Source of the DNA: Melghirimyces thermohalophilus
Lineage (GTDB): Bacteria; Bacillota; Bacilli; Thermoactinomycetales; DSM-45169
NCBI RefSeq assembly: GCF_900102685.1
Contig: NZ_FMZA01000018.1
Coordinates: 1 to 64,000, forward strand
Direction of reading: 5' to 3'
DNA: 64,000 nt
A program made the translations under genes and the position numbers. The number at the start of each line of letters is the position of its first letter. Position 1 is the first letter of the stretch. The notes under the pieces are model-generated. The model was not told the DNA's origin, did not search any database, and worked only from the letters and a program-made list of their open reading frames with translations. Below are positions 40,775 to 49,807 of this stretch, in pieces.

Positions 40775-41711
40775 TGATCTTCCCTCCTCCCGGTGAATCC
40801 GACGTCGTTTGTTCAGTCAATTGAAGAAACGTGTCTTCGAGGGAGTTTTGTTCCGATCGCACCTCATAAATGGATACACCTTGACTGGCCAATTGTTTAA
40901 TGATATAAGGAACGGCTTTTTCTTTTAGTTGGGCATGGATGATACCAGGCTCATGTTCTTTTGCCACGACACCTTCACGCCGAAAAACAGAGAGTGCGTG
41001 AGTTGGATTTTCTACACGGAAAGCGACCGCATTCGATGGTTCCACCAAGTGTGACACGGCTGCTTCCTTCAAAAGGCGGCCATTGTTCAGAATAGCTACC
41101 CGGTCACACATCATTTGAATTTCACTTAAAAGATGACTGGAGATAAAAACGGACATTCCTTCACCTGCCAGTTGACGGATCAGGTTCCGAAACTCCCGTA
41201 TGCCCGCAGGGTCCAATCCGTTAGTCGGCTCATCAAGTATCAGCAGCTTGGGATCAGCTAGTAAAGCTTGAGCTACTCCCAGACGTTAACGCATGCCGAG
41301 AGAATATGTTTTCACTTTATCATCGAGCCTGTCGGTTAGCTGAACCTGTTCAGCCACGACTTCCGCACGGTAGTCTCGTTCTTTTTTGCTTAATCCCGCT
41401 AACCGCCCATAATGGATTAGATTTTTTCGGCCTGTAAGGTATGAATAGGTTTCAGGATTTTCCACGATGGTTCCGATATGCCTTAATGCCTGTATGGGGT
41501 TTTTTTGCACATCATTTCCCATGATTTGAATCCTGCCCATGGTTGGTTTGATCAATCCCACAATCATGCGTATGGTTGTGGTCTTGCCGGCACCGTTAGG
41601 ACCCAAAAATCCGTAGACCTCCCCTTTTCGAACCCGCATACGAACCCTGTCCACGACCCATCGGGAACCGAGTTTCTTGGAGAGATCCTCCACTACTAAA
41701 ACATCCATCAT
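40767..41711 (-). pseudogene. ABC transporter ATPase gene with in-frame nonsense codon
   Basis: The frame starts MMDVLVVEDLSKKLGS and has Walker A GPNGAGKTTTIRM. In the signature TYSLGMR-stop-RLGVAQALL a TAA (plus 41286-41288) replaces the expected Gln codon. After the stop the same frame continues with Walker B LLILDEPTNGLDP and the H-loop FISSHLL. Only one point change (CAA to TAA) is needed to explain it. It resembles peptide or lantibiotic-type exporter ATPases. Unless suppressed, the product lacks its Walker B and signature end. Confidence 0.9.
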
Positions 41712-41753
41712 TTCATCCTTTCATTCTCCTTTAAATCTTCTATGATATATCCT

Positions 41754-41793
41754 ACAGAAAAAAGACCCACTTGAATAACCAAGCAGGCCCTAT
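41754..41793 (-). terminator. Terminator after the small secreted protein gene
   Basis: On the minus strand, GGCCTGCTTG and CAAGTGGGTC pair over 10 bp with wobbles, followed by a T-run. It lies between the secreted gene and the ABC genes. Confidence 0.7.
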
Positions 41794-41802
41794 TTTTAAC
41801 GA

Positions 41803-42200
41803 TTAGTCCCAAAATTCAGCCCTTGTTTCATAATCGCGGTCTTTAAACCATTGAGGTATACCGAGATACACCTCTGCTTTGTCATTAGTCCCATCTACAT
41901 ATTTATCGACCTTCCAAATCCTGACAACCACCCGGAGATATATATTCAATACCAATCTGATCATTTGGGTTGTAGGGATCTTTTTCCCACAGTCTGTAAT
42001 GTCCACCGGCAGAACCAGTACTGATACAGGTTTTTAGATATCCTCCACCAGACTCAAATGAAACACTTTGATTTTGAAAAACGGAATAACCAAGATAATC
42101 CCATTCTCCAGCACCCATGGTTCCAACTTCAGCTGATACGGTTGAGGGAACAAATACAGCGACCATAAATGCAACCAGAATGACTCCTATTTTTTTTCAT
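41803..42200 (-). pseudogene. Small secreted protein gene with two frameshifts (bacteriocin-like)
   Basis: The ATG at 42200 has AAGGGGG upstream. A run of eight A's puts the signal peptide (IGVILVAFMVAVFVPSTVSA) out of frame; seven would restore it. The mature part reads EVGTMGAGEWDYLGYSVF...ISPGG. A second one-base shift near 41915-41930 leads into RIWKVDKYVDGTNDKAEVYLG...RAEFWD. The intact product would be about 130 residues, exported by Sec. The G-x-W-x-Y opening and F-W ending recall lactococcin 972-type bacteriocins, but the match is weak. ABC genes follow, as in bacteriocin-immunity loci. Confidence 0.65.
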
Positions 42201-42348
42201 TAAGTAGCCCCCTTGGAAAAAATAACTCCTTGACTATTATCAATAAGAATATTTTTATATTACAACTTCTCCCGGGTTTTTTAACACTAGGAAAATGAGG
42301 GTGTGTTCAAAAATTGAGATATCCTCAATGGGGAAAAACGTGTATAAT

Positions 42349-42382
42349 AAGACCGCCTGCAGGAACAGGCGGCCCTTTTTGT
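42349..42382. terminator. Terminator hairpin between divergent/convergent small units
   Basis: CCGCCTG-CAGGAA-CAGGCGG followed by CCCTTTTT on the plus strand. On the minus strand it is followed by TCTTATT, so it may end the 56-residue membrane gene. Confidence 0.65.
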
Positions 42383-42456
42383 GACAAAAACAGACATCTT
42401 GCAACAAAAATAAAAGCACATGCGTTATAATGAGAGGGTGTTCAATCAGGTCTCTG

Positions 42457-42627
42457 TTAGGTGTTGGCAGAATGTTGAACATACCATCCTAAACCGAACC
42501 AGACCATCGAACCGATGCAACCAAGCACCAAGCCTGAGAGGCCATACATGTACCAAAACAGCAGGGACACGAGGAGGCCGATGAATCCAGTGAAGCGGCA
42601 GGCGAATACGGCTGCTTTCTTGTTCAT
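42457..42627 (-). CDS. 56-residue two-span membrane protein
   Basis: The short product starts MNKKAAVFACRFTGFIGLL and has two hydrophobic helices (about 7-27 and 30-49), ending WYVQHSANT. GAGGTGAT lies 4-5 bases before the ATG, a good ribosome site. Not assignable to a family; its codon pattern and ribosome site favour a real gene. Confidence 0.65.
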   Translation of the reverse strand: MNKKAAVFACRFTGFIGLLVSLLFWYMYGLSGLVLGCIGSMVWFGLGWYVQHSANT

Positions 42628-42785
42628 GGGATCACCTCGTCCCCCATCTTACCACAGGACGGTCGAAGCGTAGAAAGAGAGTAGACCTGCCGTTCTGATG
42701 GATTTGTATTTTGTTCTTATTCATCCTGAACTGATTTTTCCCTTTAATGATTAGAAAAAGAATGGGATGCAGGGGGTTTGAAGTG

Positions 42786-45398
42786 ATGGATAACTATCGG
42801 ATGTCGACGGGAGGCATGCCTCCGCGGTCGCGAAGCACCGGACGCCGGGCTGGGAGGCGATCGTTGACCAACCGGGCAGGTAAAGGCGGCAACGGCGGCG
42901 GTAGACGTTTTCGCTTTTTTAATAAGAAGTGGATTCTGCTGGTGTTGTTGACCACCCTTCTGTTGGTGGTCGGCGGCTGCTCCGCCGTGATGATGAACGC
43001 GAAAAAGTTCAGCATGGATCAAATTGAGGATTCGATGAAAACTTCCTCTGTCGTCCTGGACAAAGACGGCGATAAAGTGATGAATCTCGGGGCGACCAAC
43101 CGGGAGTATGTCCAGCTGGATGATGTGAAGTCACCGGAGCTGTGGAAAACCTATCTGGCGGTGGAGGATGAGCGCTTTTTCGAGCACAATGGGGTGGACT
43201 ATCGGGGGTTGGCCCGGGCCGTGGTAAGCAACATCGTCGCCATGGGTAAAGCGGAAGGGGCCAGTACCATCACCATGCAGGTGGCCCGGAACGCTGTGCT
43301 TAAAGAACGGGAAAAGACCTACACCCGGAAACTGAACGAGATCGCCGTCGCCCTCGATCTAGAGAGAAAGTACGATAAGATGAAAATTCTGGAGGTTTAT
43401 CTTAACTATATCGACCTGGGCAGCAGTGTCCAGGGGATCAAGATGGCGGCCAAGGTGTATTTTGACAAAGATATCACCAAGGAAAAGCTGGAACCTCATG
43501 AGATCGCCCTCTTGGCCGGATTGCCCAAGGCGCCCTACGGGTATAACCCTTATACCAATCCGGAAGAAGCCAAGGAACGGCGCAATGTGGTGCTGAATAA
43601 AATGGCTGAAGACACGGCGCTTCCCGGAGGGCCGATCATCTCTAAAGAGGAAGCGGAGAAGTACAAAAAGAAGCCTCTAGGGGTCAACCCGGACTATGTG
43701 GACAAGCATCTGAAGAGTAAGTCCTACTATGCCTATAAGGATGTCCTGCTCGACGAAATCGAAAGACGTTATTCGATCGATAACATCAAAGAGTTTGCCA
43801 ACAGCGGTTATACGGTTCACACCACCCTGGACCCCAATGCCCAGCAGGCGGTGGAAAAGGCCCTGGAGAAGAAGGAGTACTTTATCAATCAAGAGACCGG
43901 ACAGCCGACCGAGAACTTGAATGCGGCGATGACCATCATGAACACCAAAGGGGAGATCGTCGCTGTCGGTGGCGGCCGCGACTACAAACCGGGTTACTAC
44001 AACTGGGCCAAAAAGAAACACCAGCCGGGTTCGACCATCAAACCGATCACCGTGTTCGGACCAGCGGTGCAGGATCACGGCTACAACGAATTTTCCACAG
44101 TAGAAGACAAACCGATCAAGATCGGCAACTATACGCCGAAGAACGAACAAGGGGAGTTTTTCGGGGAGGTTTCGCTGCAGGAAGTGGTGAATAAATCCCT
44201 CAACGCTTCCACCATCTTGATGCTGAAAGATGTGGTCAAACTGGATCCTGCCGCTCAATATGCCGAAAAAGCGGGGCTGGAGCTGCATCAAAATGATAGA
44301 GGTAGCTATGCTGCACTCGGCCTCGGCGGGATGACCAAAGGGGCGAGCACGATCGAGATGGCCCAGGCTTACTCCTCCTTTGCCAATGTAAACACGGGGG
44401 GGTATACACCGGCCCACACCGTGAAAAAGATCGTCGACCCGACCACGGGACAAGAGCTGCAGCCAGAACAACCAATTCCGCAAACCCCCAAACAGGTATG
44501 GAGTAAGAAGACGGCCTGGTATATGACCCGCATGTTGTTGAACAACGTGGAGGAGGGGACCGGAACCAACGCCCAGATTCCGGGCTACGATGTGGCTGGG
44601 AAGACCGGGACCACCCAGAACAACAAGAAATCCTGGTTTATCGGCTATACTCCCAACTACGTGGGAGCGGTCACCGTCTTTAACATGTACGATAAAGATG
44701 ACTCCAACGACGTGAAATTGTCCGGCGGCGGATATGCAGCCCCGATCTTCCGGGATGTGATGACCCAAGTGCTGGAAGGCCAGACACCGCAGCCCTTCAA
44801 AAAGCCGGCCGGTGTACCGGAGCCGCAGCCGCCCTTTGAGCTGAAACCGATCCAGGATCTTAAGGGACAGTATGATCCCAGCGCCAAGGCGGTCAACCTG
44901 CAGTGGTCCGATTATGATGACCGGTTGAAGTATAAGGTACAGCGCTCCGAGGACGGCCAAGATTGGAAGGATATCGGAGAGACGAAGGAAGGAAGCTTCA
45001 GCGACAGCAGCATCAAACCCCCGAAGCCGAACGAGGATGGCGGCGGATGGTTTGGCATCGGAGATGAGCCTGCAGAACCCAAAACCTATCAATACCGTGT
45101 CATCGCTGTGGATACCCAGGCCGAGGAAGGGGAGCCCAAAGAATCTGATCCCTCCAATGTGCTGACGGTCGAGGTCACTCCGGATCAGCAATCGGAGGAA
45201 CCGCCGGAGGATCAGAATCCGCAAGATCAACAGCAGGACCAACAACAAGACCAATTCCCTGATCGAGGAGACTCTCCCTTCCCCGATGGCGGGGATGAAG
45301 AGGGACGTCAACCTGACGGCGGTGATCCTCAAGGGGATCAACAGCCAGACGGTGGCGACCAAGAAGGCGGGGATGACGGCGGAGGCATATTCGGTTAA
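42786..45398 (+). CDS. Class A penicillin-binding protein with FN3 domain and acidic tail (first of a tandem pair)
   Basis: This 870-residue bifunctional peptidoglycan synthase polymerises and crosslinks glycan at the membrane. A basic cytoplasmic N-terminus (to ~58) is followed by one membrane span ending VVGGCS. The GT51 transglycosylase domain shows AVEDERFFEHNGVD, GASTITMQVARN and KILEVYLNYID. The transpeptidase has S416-T-I-K419, SLN (near 485) and K606-T-G. After it come a fibronectin III-like domain (LQWSDYDDRLKYKVQRSEDGQ) and a Q/D/P/G-rich tail. The start is ATG 42786 with AGGGGG upstream. The paralogue follows after one terminator. Confidence 0.96.
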   Translation: MDNYRMSTGGMPPRSRSTGRRAGRRSLTNRAGKGGNGGGRRFRFFNKKWILLVLLTTLLLVVGGCSAVMMNAKKFSMDQIEDSMKTSSVVLDKDGDKVMNLGATNREYVQLDDVKSPELWKTYLAVEDERFFEHNGVDYRGLARAVVSNIVAMGKAEGASTITMQVARNAVLKEREKTYTRKLNEIAVALDLERKYDKMKILEVYLNYIDLGSSVQGIKMAAKVYFDKDITKEKLEPHEIALLAGLPKAPYGYNPYTNPEEAKERRNVVLNKMAEDTALPGGPIISKEEAEKYKKKPLGVNPDYVDKHLKSKSYYAYKDVLLDEIERRYSIDNIKEFANSGYTVHTTLDPNAQQAVEKALEKKEYFINQETGQPTENLNAAMTIMNTKGEIVAVGGGRDYKPGYYNWAKKKHQPGSTIKPITVFGPAVQDHGYNEFSTVEDKPIKIGNYTPKNEQGEFFGEVSLQEVVNKSLNASTILMLKDVVKLDPAAQYAEKAGLELHQNDRGSYAALGLGGMTKGASTIEMAQAYSSFANVNTGGYTPAHTVKKIVDPTTGQELQPEQPIPQTPKQVWSKKTAWYMTRMLLNNVEEGTGTNAQIPGYDVAGKTGTTQNNKKSWFIGYTPNYVGAVTVFNMYDKDDSNDVKLSGGGYAAPIFRDVMTQVLEGQTPQPFKKPAGVPEPQPPFELKPIQDLKGQYDPSAKAVNLQWSDYDDRLKYKVQRSEDGQDWKDIGETKEGSFSDSSIKPPKPNEDGGGWFGIGDEPAEPKTYQYRVIAVDTQAEEGEPKESDPSNVLTVEVTPDQQSEEPPEDQNPQDQQQDQQQDQFPDRGDSPFPDGGDEEGRQPDGGDPQGDQQPDGGDQEGGDDGGGIFG

Positions 45399-45407
45399 CG
45401 TGAATGA

Positions 45408-45443
45408 AAAGACCGGTTCGCATCGACGAACCGGTCTTTTTTT
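45408..45443 (+). terminator. Terminator between the two PBP genes
   Basis: AAAGACCGGTTCG and CGAACCGGTCTTT form a 13-bp stem followed by a T-run. Confidence 0.93.
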
Positions 45444-45586
45444 TGGTGGAAGAATCTATTGGAATTGGGACGCAAGTTGAGTAGTATAGATATAAGGTCC
45501 TTTTTTTACATAAAATGAGAGAGATAGAGGGGATTGTAAGGATGCGAGAACTTGTCGGAGACATCCTGTGACTGGGGGTTGAGAAG

Positions 45587-48079
45587 ATGGCACGGGACCG
45601 GAACGGGAAGGTGGATACCACCTCCTCCCGGGTATCGGAAAAGGGTGGCAAGCGAGGGTGGCAACGATATTTTAATCGAAAGTGGTTTTTGCTCGTTCTG
45701 ATCACGACCGTTTTATTGGTGGTAGGCGGTTGTTCGGTGATCATGGTATCTGCCAAGTCGATGCCTTTGGACCGGCTGAACCAGATCGACGTGGCCTCCA
45801 CCGTTTACGATGTGAATAACAAACCGGTAGCCAAGCTCGGTTCTACCAATAAGGAATATGTGGAGCTGAAAGATGTCAAATCCCGGGAATTGATCGAGGA
45901 TGCCTTTGTGGCCGTGGAAGACCGCCGTTTTTACCAACATAACGGCGTCGACTTCCGCGGGATCTTCCGGGCTCTTATCACCAATGTGCTCGAAGGGCAA
46001 AAAGCGCAGGGCGGCGGAACGATCACGATGCAGGTGGCTCGCAATGTGATATTGGAAAATAAAAATAAAACCTACATTCGGAAATTGAAAGAAGTGGCTG
46101 TCGCCTGGAATCTGGAGCGGAAATACAGCAAAGAAGATATCCTGGAAGCGTATCTCAATTTCATTTACTTCGGCAATGACGTGCAGGGAATCCAAATGGC
46201 TTCCAAAATCTATTTTGGCAAGGATTTGACCCAGGAGGAGCTGAAGCCCAACGAAGCAGCTCTGTTAGCTGCTTTACCTAAAGCCCCTTCTACATACGAT
46301 CCTTATCGTCATGAAGAGAAAGCCAAACAGCGTCGGGACTTGGTCCTCCGGTTGATGGCAGAACAAGGCATGATTACGGAAGCGGAGGAGAAAAAATACC
46401 GGCAGATGGCTTTAGGTGTCGATAGAAAATATTTGAAACAATACGCCAAGGTGGATAAGTACACCCCCTACAAGCATTATTTGATTGAGGAAGCGACGGA
46501 GCGGTTTGATATCTCTGAGACGGAGCTGGTGACCGGCGGTTTTAAAATATACAGCCATCTAGACCCCAAGGCGCAACAGGCCATGGAGAATGCTTTTGAT
46601 AATGATGGCCTCTTTCAAAACCATGAAGCCTTGGATGGCGGAGCGACGATGATGAATCCCAAAACCGGGGGAGTAGCCGCCATTGCCGGCGGGCGCGATT
46701 ACAGGGGCCAAGGGTTTATGCTTCGGTCCAAAGAGGAGCACAGACAGCCCGGTTCGGCGCTCAAGCCGATTACGGTTTTCGCTCCTGCCGTGCAGGAACA
46801 GGGTTACAACGAGTATACGACGGTCCCTGATCCTCCCGATTTTCATATCGGGGATTGGAAACCGAAAAACTTTCAGCAGCGTACATTCGGCGAGGTACCT
46901 TTAAAGGAAGTGGTGGCGAAATCCCTCAACGTAGCCACCGCCTGGCTGCTGAAAAATGAAGTGGGCTTGGATACGGCGGCAGATTACGCCACCCGGATGG
47001 GGCTGGAATTGGATCGGAAAGATCGCTCCTCCTATGCCGCCTTAGCCCTCGGTGGGTTAACCCACGGGGTGAATACGGTGGAGATGGCTCAGGCTTATTC
47101 GGCCTTTGCCAATCAGGGAAAAATGACGGAGGCTCATGCTATACGCAACATCACTACCACCACTGCAGATCGCAAATGGACGGATGAGGAAATCGCGAAG
47201 GAAGAGGAAGTGATCACACCGAAGACCGCCTATTATCTGACCCGAATGTTACGTGATAACGTCCGCCAGGGCACCGGGACCAATGCCCAACTACCTGACG
47301 GGCGGGATGTAGCCGGGAAGACCGGAACCACCCAGGATAGCCGGGAGGCGTGGTTTGTCGGTTACACCCGCGAGTATGTGATGGCTGCTATGGTGTTTCA
47401 TCAGCAAGATGGAGAGGTGGAGCTGTCCGGGGGGCAGTATCCGGCGAAGATTTTCCGTACGGTGATGTCCAAAGCTTTGGAAGGAAGGCCGGTCAGCCGC
47501 TTTGATAACCCCGGGGTGGCGGAGCCAGAACCGCCCTTTGAGCTGAAGCCCGTCCAACTTTCCGGTTCTTTTGATCGAGAGGAAGAAGCGGTTCAGCTGA
47601 AATGGAATGATTACGACGACCGGTTGCGGTATCGCATCGAACGGTCGGAAGACGGTCAAAACTGGAGAGCTGTCGGAGAGACGCAGGCCGGTTCTTACAC
47701 CGATGGCAGTATCGTCCTTCCACAACCTGATGGTGATGATCCTTTAGACGACATTTTTGGTGGAGAGGCGAAAACTTACCATTATCGGGTGATCGCCATT
47801 GATACCGAGAAAAATGATGAGGCGGATCCCTCCAATATCGTCACGTTAGAATTGCGCCCTTCAGAGGAGAAACCGCCTGACGACCCAGGTGACCAGGAAG
47901 GGGATTCCCCTGGAGAGGAAGGTGGCGGCCCGGTGGGGGATCGACCCGGTGACCAACGAGGGGGTGAGGGCGGAGACCAGGAAGGGGATCCAGGGGGAGA
48001 ACGTCCCCCAGGGGACCAAGGCCCCATTTTCCCTGATGGGGGGGATCCGGAAGATGCCGGCGGAGATGAGGGAGGATAG
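45587..48079 (+). CDS. Class A penicillin-binding protein with FN3 domain and acidic tail (second of a tandem pair)
   Basis: The 830-residue paralogue has the same layout: short cytoplasmic start, span ending VVGGCS, GT51 (AVEDRRFYQHNGVDFRG, GGTITMQVARN), and transpeptidase with S390-A-L-K393, SLN in AKSLNVAT and K578-T-G. The FN3-like part (LKWNDYDDRLRYRIERSEDGQ) is followed by a D/G/P/E-rich tail. It probably arose by tandem duplication. It has its own upstream region after the terminator, so the two may be expressed separately. Gene name (ponA/pbpF/pbpG type) not decided. Confidence 0.96.
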   Translation: MARDRNGKVDTTSSRVSEKGGKRGWQRYFNRKWFLLVLITTVLLVVGGCSVIMVSAKSMPLDRLNQIDVASTVYDVNNKPVAKLGSTNKEYVELKDVKSRELIEDAFVAVEDRRFYQHNGVDFRGIFRALITNVLEGQKAQGGGTITMQVARNVILENKNKTYIRKLKEVAVAWNLERKYSKEDILEAYLNFIYFGNDVQGIQMASKIYFGKDLTQEELKPNEAALLAALPKAPSTYDPYRHEEKAKQRRDLVLRLMAEQGMITEAEEKKYRQMALGVDRKYLKQYAKVDKYTPYKHYLIEEATERFDISETELVTGGFKIYSHLDPKAQQAMENAFDNDGLFQNHEALDGGATMMNPKTGGVAAIAGGRDYRGQGFMLRSKEEHRQPGSALKPITVFAPAVQEQGYNEYTTVPDPPDFHIGDWKPKNFQQRTFGEVPLKEVVAKSLNVATAWLLKNEVGLDTAADYATRMGLELDRKDRSSYAALALGGLTHGVNTVEMAQAYSAFANQGKMTEAHAIRNITTTTADRKWTDEEIAKEEEVITPKTAYYLTRMLRDNVRQGTGTNAQLPDGRDVAGKTGTTQDSREAWFVGYTREYVMAAMVFHQQDGEVELSGGQYPAKIFRTVMSKALEGRPVSRFDNPGVAEPEPPFELKPVQLSGSFDREEEAVQLKWNDYDDRLRYRIERSEDGQNWRAVGETQAGSYTDGSIVLPQPDGDDPLDDIFGGEAKTYHYRVIAIDTEKNDEADPSNIVTLELRPSEEKPPDDPGDQEGDSPGEEGGGPVGDRPGDQRGGEGGDQEGDPGGERPPGDQGPIFPDGGDPEDAGGDEGG

Positions 48080-48091
48080 CCGAAACAGGGG

Positions 48092-48126
48092 AAAAGAGGA
48101 GCTTTGCAAGCTCTCCTCTTTTTTGT
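48092..48126 (+). terminator. Terminator after the second PBP
   Basis: An AGAGGAG(A)GCTT/AAGCTCTCCTCT stem followed by TTTTTT. Confidence 0.9.
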
Positions 48127-48188
48127 TGTATACAAACGGGCTGGCAGGGAACGCTATCGAAAAGCCTGATGGAAAAAGGAGGAGACCT

Positions 48189-48323
48189 GTGAAGAAGGAG
48201 CTCCAATCCAGTGTGGAACAGAAGAAGAAAGCCCAAGATCAACGGAAGGGATACAGAGAACAGGAGAGCCGGGCAGGTTATGGCAGTCGAAAGTTGGAGG
48301 GGCCAAACCGTCCGAGCACTTAA
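48189..48323 (+). CDS. 44-residue conserved-looking small protein
   Basis: This short hydrophilic product starts (GTG)KKELQSSVEQKKKAQ and ends GSRKLEGPNRPST. AGGAGG lies 6-7 bases before the GTG and a terminator follows closely, so it is a proper transcription unit. The lysine- and glutamine-rich composition resembles small spore proteins, but that is only an impression. Confidence 0.65.
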   Translation: MKKELQSSVEQKKKAQDQRKGYREQESRAGYGSRKLEGPNRPST

Positions 48324-48331
48324 CCTCACCG

Positions 48332-48362
48332 ATCCGTCCACCCACAGTGGACGGATTTTTTA
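48332..48362 (+). terminator. Terminator after the 44-residue gene
   Basis: ATCCGTCCAC and GTGGACGGAT pair over 10 bp, followed by TTTTTT. Confidence 0.93.
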
Positions 48363-48458
48363 CGACCGCCCGTTCCTGTAAGGACAGGTTCTATCCCGGG
48401 TGTTGTCCCAATACACTGTTTGTACAAGGGATGAGTTACAGACCGGGAGGGGTTGTGT

Positions 48459-49511
48459 GTGGCGGTGCATGAACGGTGGTTTACGGCAGCGCGTGTCGGA
48501 TTTGCATATATCGGCACAGTGGTCGGAGCCGGGTTTGCCTCCGGACAGGAGATCATGCAGTTTTTTACAGTGAGCGGTTTTAACAGTGTCTGGTCCATCC
48601 TGGCGGTGACCGGACTGTTCTCTTGGCTCGGGATCCGGATGATGGTGATGGGGGCACGCCTGCGGGCGCAGTCTTTCGAGGAGTTCAACAATTATCTCTT
48701 CGGTCCTAAGTGGGGACAATGGATGAACGGTTTTGTCGGTATCATTCTGTTTGGGGTGACGACGGCGATGATGTCGGGTACCGGCGCACTGTTTCAAGAG
48801 CAGCTGGGCCTCTCCTTCCACTTTGGAGTCATCGTTACATCGCTGATCGCCTTTTTGGTGATCATGCGGGGAATGGAAGGGATTTTGGATGTCAATGCCC
48901 TGGTGGTCCCCTGTATGTTCGCCTTTACAGTGGTGGTTGGTGTACAAGGTTTGGCAGGGTCGGGCTTGGAGAGTTTTATATCGATGGAGGCGGTGGAGGG
49001 AACCAAACCTTGGCCCGTTTCCGCCATCACCTATGTTGCCTTCAATTTGGCGATGTCCCAGGCGGTCTTGGTGCCCATGGGAGGCGAAATTCAAGATGAG
49101 AAAACCCTTCGTATCGGTGGGGCCTTCGGCGGAGTCGGATTGGGACTGATGCTTTTGTCCACCAACTTTGCCCTGGCTCTGGAAATTCCCCAGATTCTCC
49201 ATATGGAGATTCCGATCGCCTCGGTGATCGCTGCGCTGGGGGAAGGGATGAAATACTTTTTTCTGGCAGTGATGTGGGGGGAGATATTTACCACCCTGAT
49301 CGGCAATGTTTACGGGCTGGCGGCCAACCTGAAACCGATTCTGCCGATTCAGATAAACGTGCTGATGGGCGGCATTTTCGTCCTGGGATATATCTGTTCG
49401 CTGATCGGCTTCCCGGTGTTGGTGGGTTGGATCTATCCTTTCTTTGGGTACTGCGGTTTAATCGTGATTTTATTGTTGGCGGCTCGCAAATACCCCCGTC
49501 TGCAGACGTAG
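48459..49511 (+). CDS. YkvI-like integral membrane protein (APC/NSS-type transporter fold)
   Basis: The 350-residue protein has about ten hydrophobic segments and the start RVGFAYIGTVVGAGFASGQEIMQFF, typical of the YkvI family. That family is related to amino acid/sodium symporters, and the GAGFASGQE unwound-helix motif suggests a substrate site. FNLAMSQAVLVPMGGEIQD is another family block. GTG 48459 follows GGGAGGGG by 6 bases; the frame is open from TTG 48453. Substrate unknown. Confidence 0.87.
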   Translation: MAVHERWFTAARVGFAYIGTVVGAGFASGQEIMQFFTVSGFNSVWSILAVTGLFSWLGIRMMVMGARLRAQSFEEFNNYLFGPKWGQWMNGFVGIILFGVTTAMMSGTGALFQEQLGLSFHFGVIVTSLIAFLVIMRGMEGILDVNALVVPCMFAFTVVVGVQGLAGSGLESFISMEAVEGTKPWPVSAITYVAFNLAMSQAVLVPMGGEIQDEKTLRIGGAFGGVGLGLMLLSTNFALALEIPQILHMEIPIASVIAALGEGMKYFFLAVMWGEIFTTLIGNVYGLAANLKPILPIQINVLMGGIFVLGYICSLIGFPVLVGWIYPFFGYCGLIVILLLAARKYPRLQT

Positions 49512-49807
49512 TGCCCTTTAAGATAACCGAGCTCCTTACGGATTGTCGCTGTCTGGGGAGGTCGGGACTACATGTGAGCTTGTTCCGACGATTCCATCTC
49601 CTTAAAAGGGCATCAGCTCGTCTGTACCTTTCGTGCAAAAGGTTAACAACACAAGTTTTGCCAGACGCTTCGCTTCCCGGTTGCGCTTGGGGATATACGA
49701 CTGCCCTTTCACATACGGCATCGTGGCCGTTACGGTTTCGAAAATTGCTTCCTTTTGTTTAATATGGAAATTAAGAGATGGATTCAGACCAAAAGGAGGA
49801 AAATCAG
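49512..49807. other. Non-coding stretch with nested inverted repeats and a possible minus-strand remnant
   Basis: TGCCCTTTAAG (49511-49522) faces CTTAAAAGGGCA (49599-49612), enclosing GGAG...CTCC and GTCGGGAC/GTTCCGAC pairs. On the minus strand, about 49635-49765 reads IFETVTATMPYVKGQSYIPKR, which could be an unrecognised gene fragment. The promoter for the nitroreductase was not clear. Confidence 0.35.

Noticed and set aside
42255-42482. 75-codon frame on the minus strand
   Set aside because: It overlaps a terminator hairpin and the 56-residue membrane gene, which has the better ribosome site.
43677-45362. 561-codon open frame on the minus strand
   Set aside because: It is a shadow of the first PBP gene: no ribosome site, low-complexity translation, and the plus strand encodes a complete enzyme.
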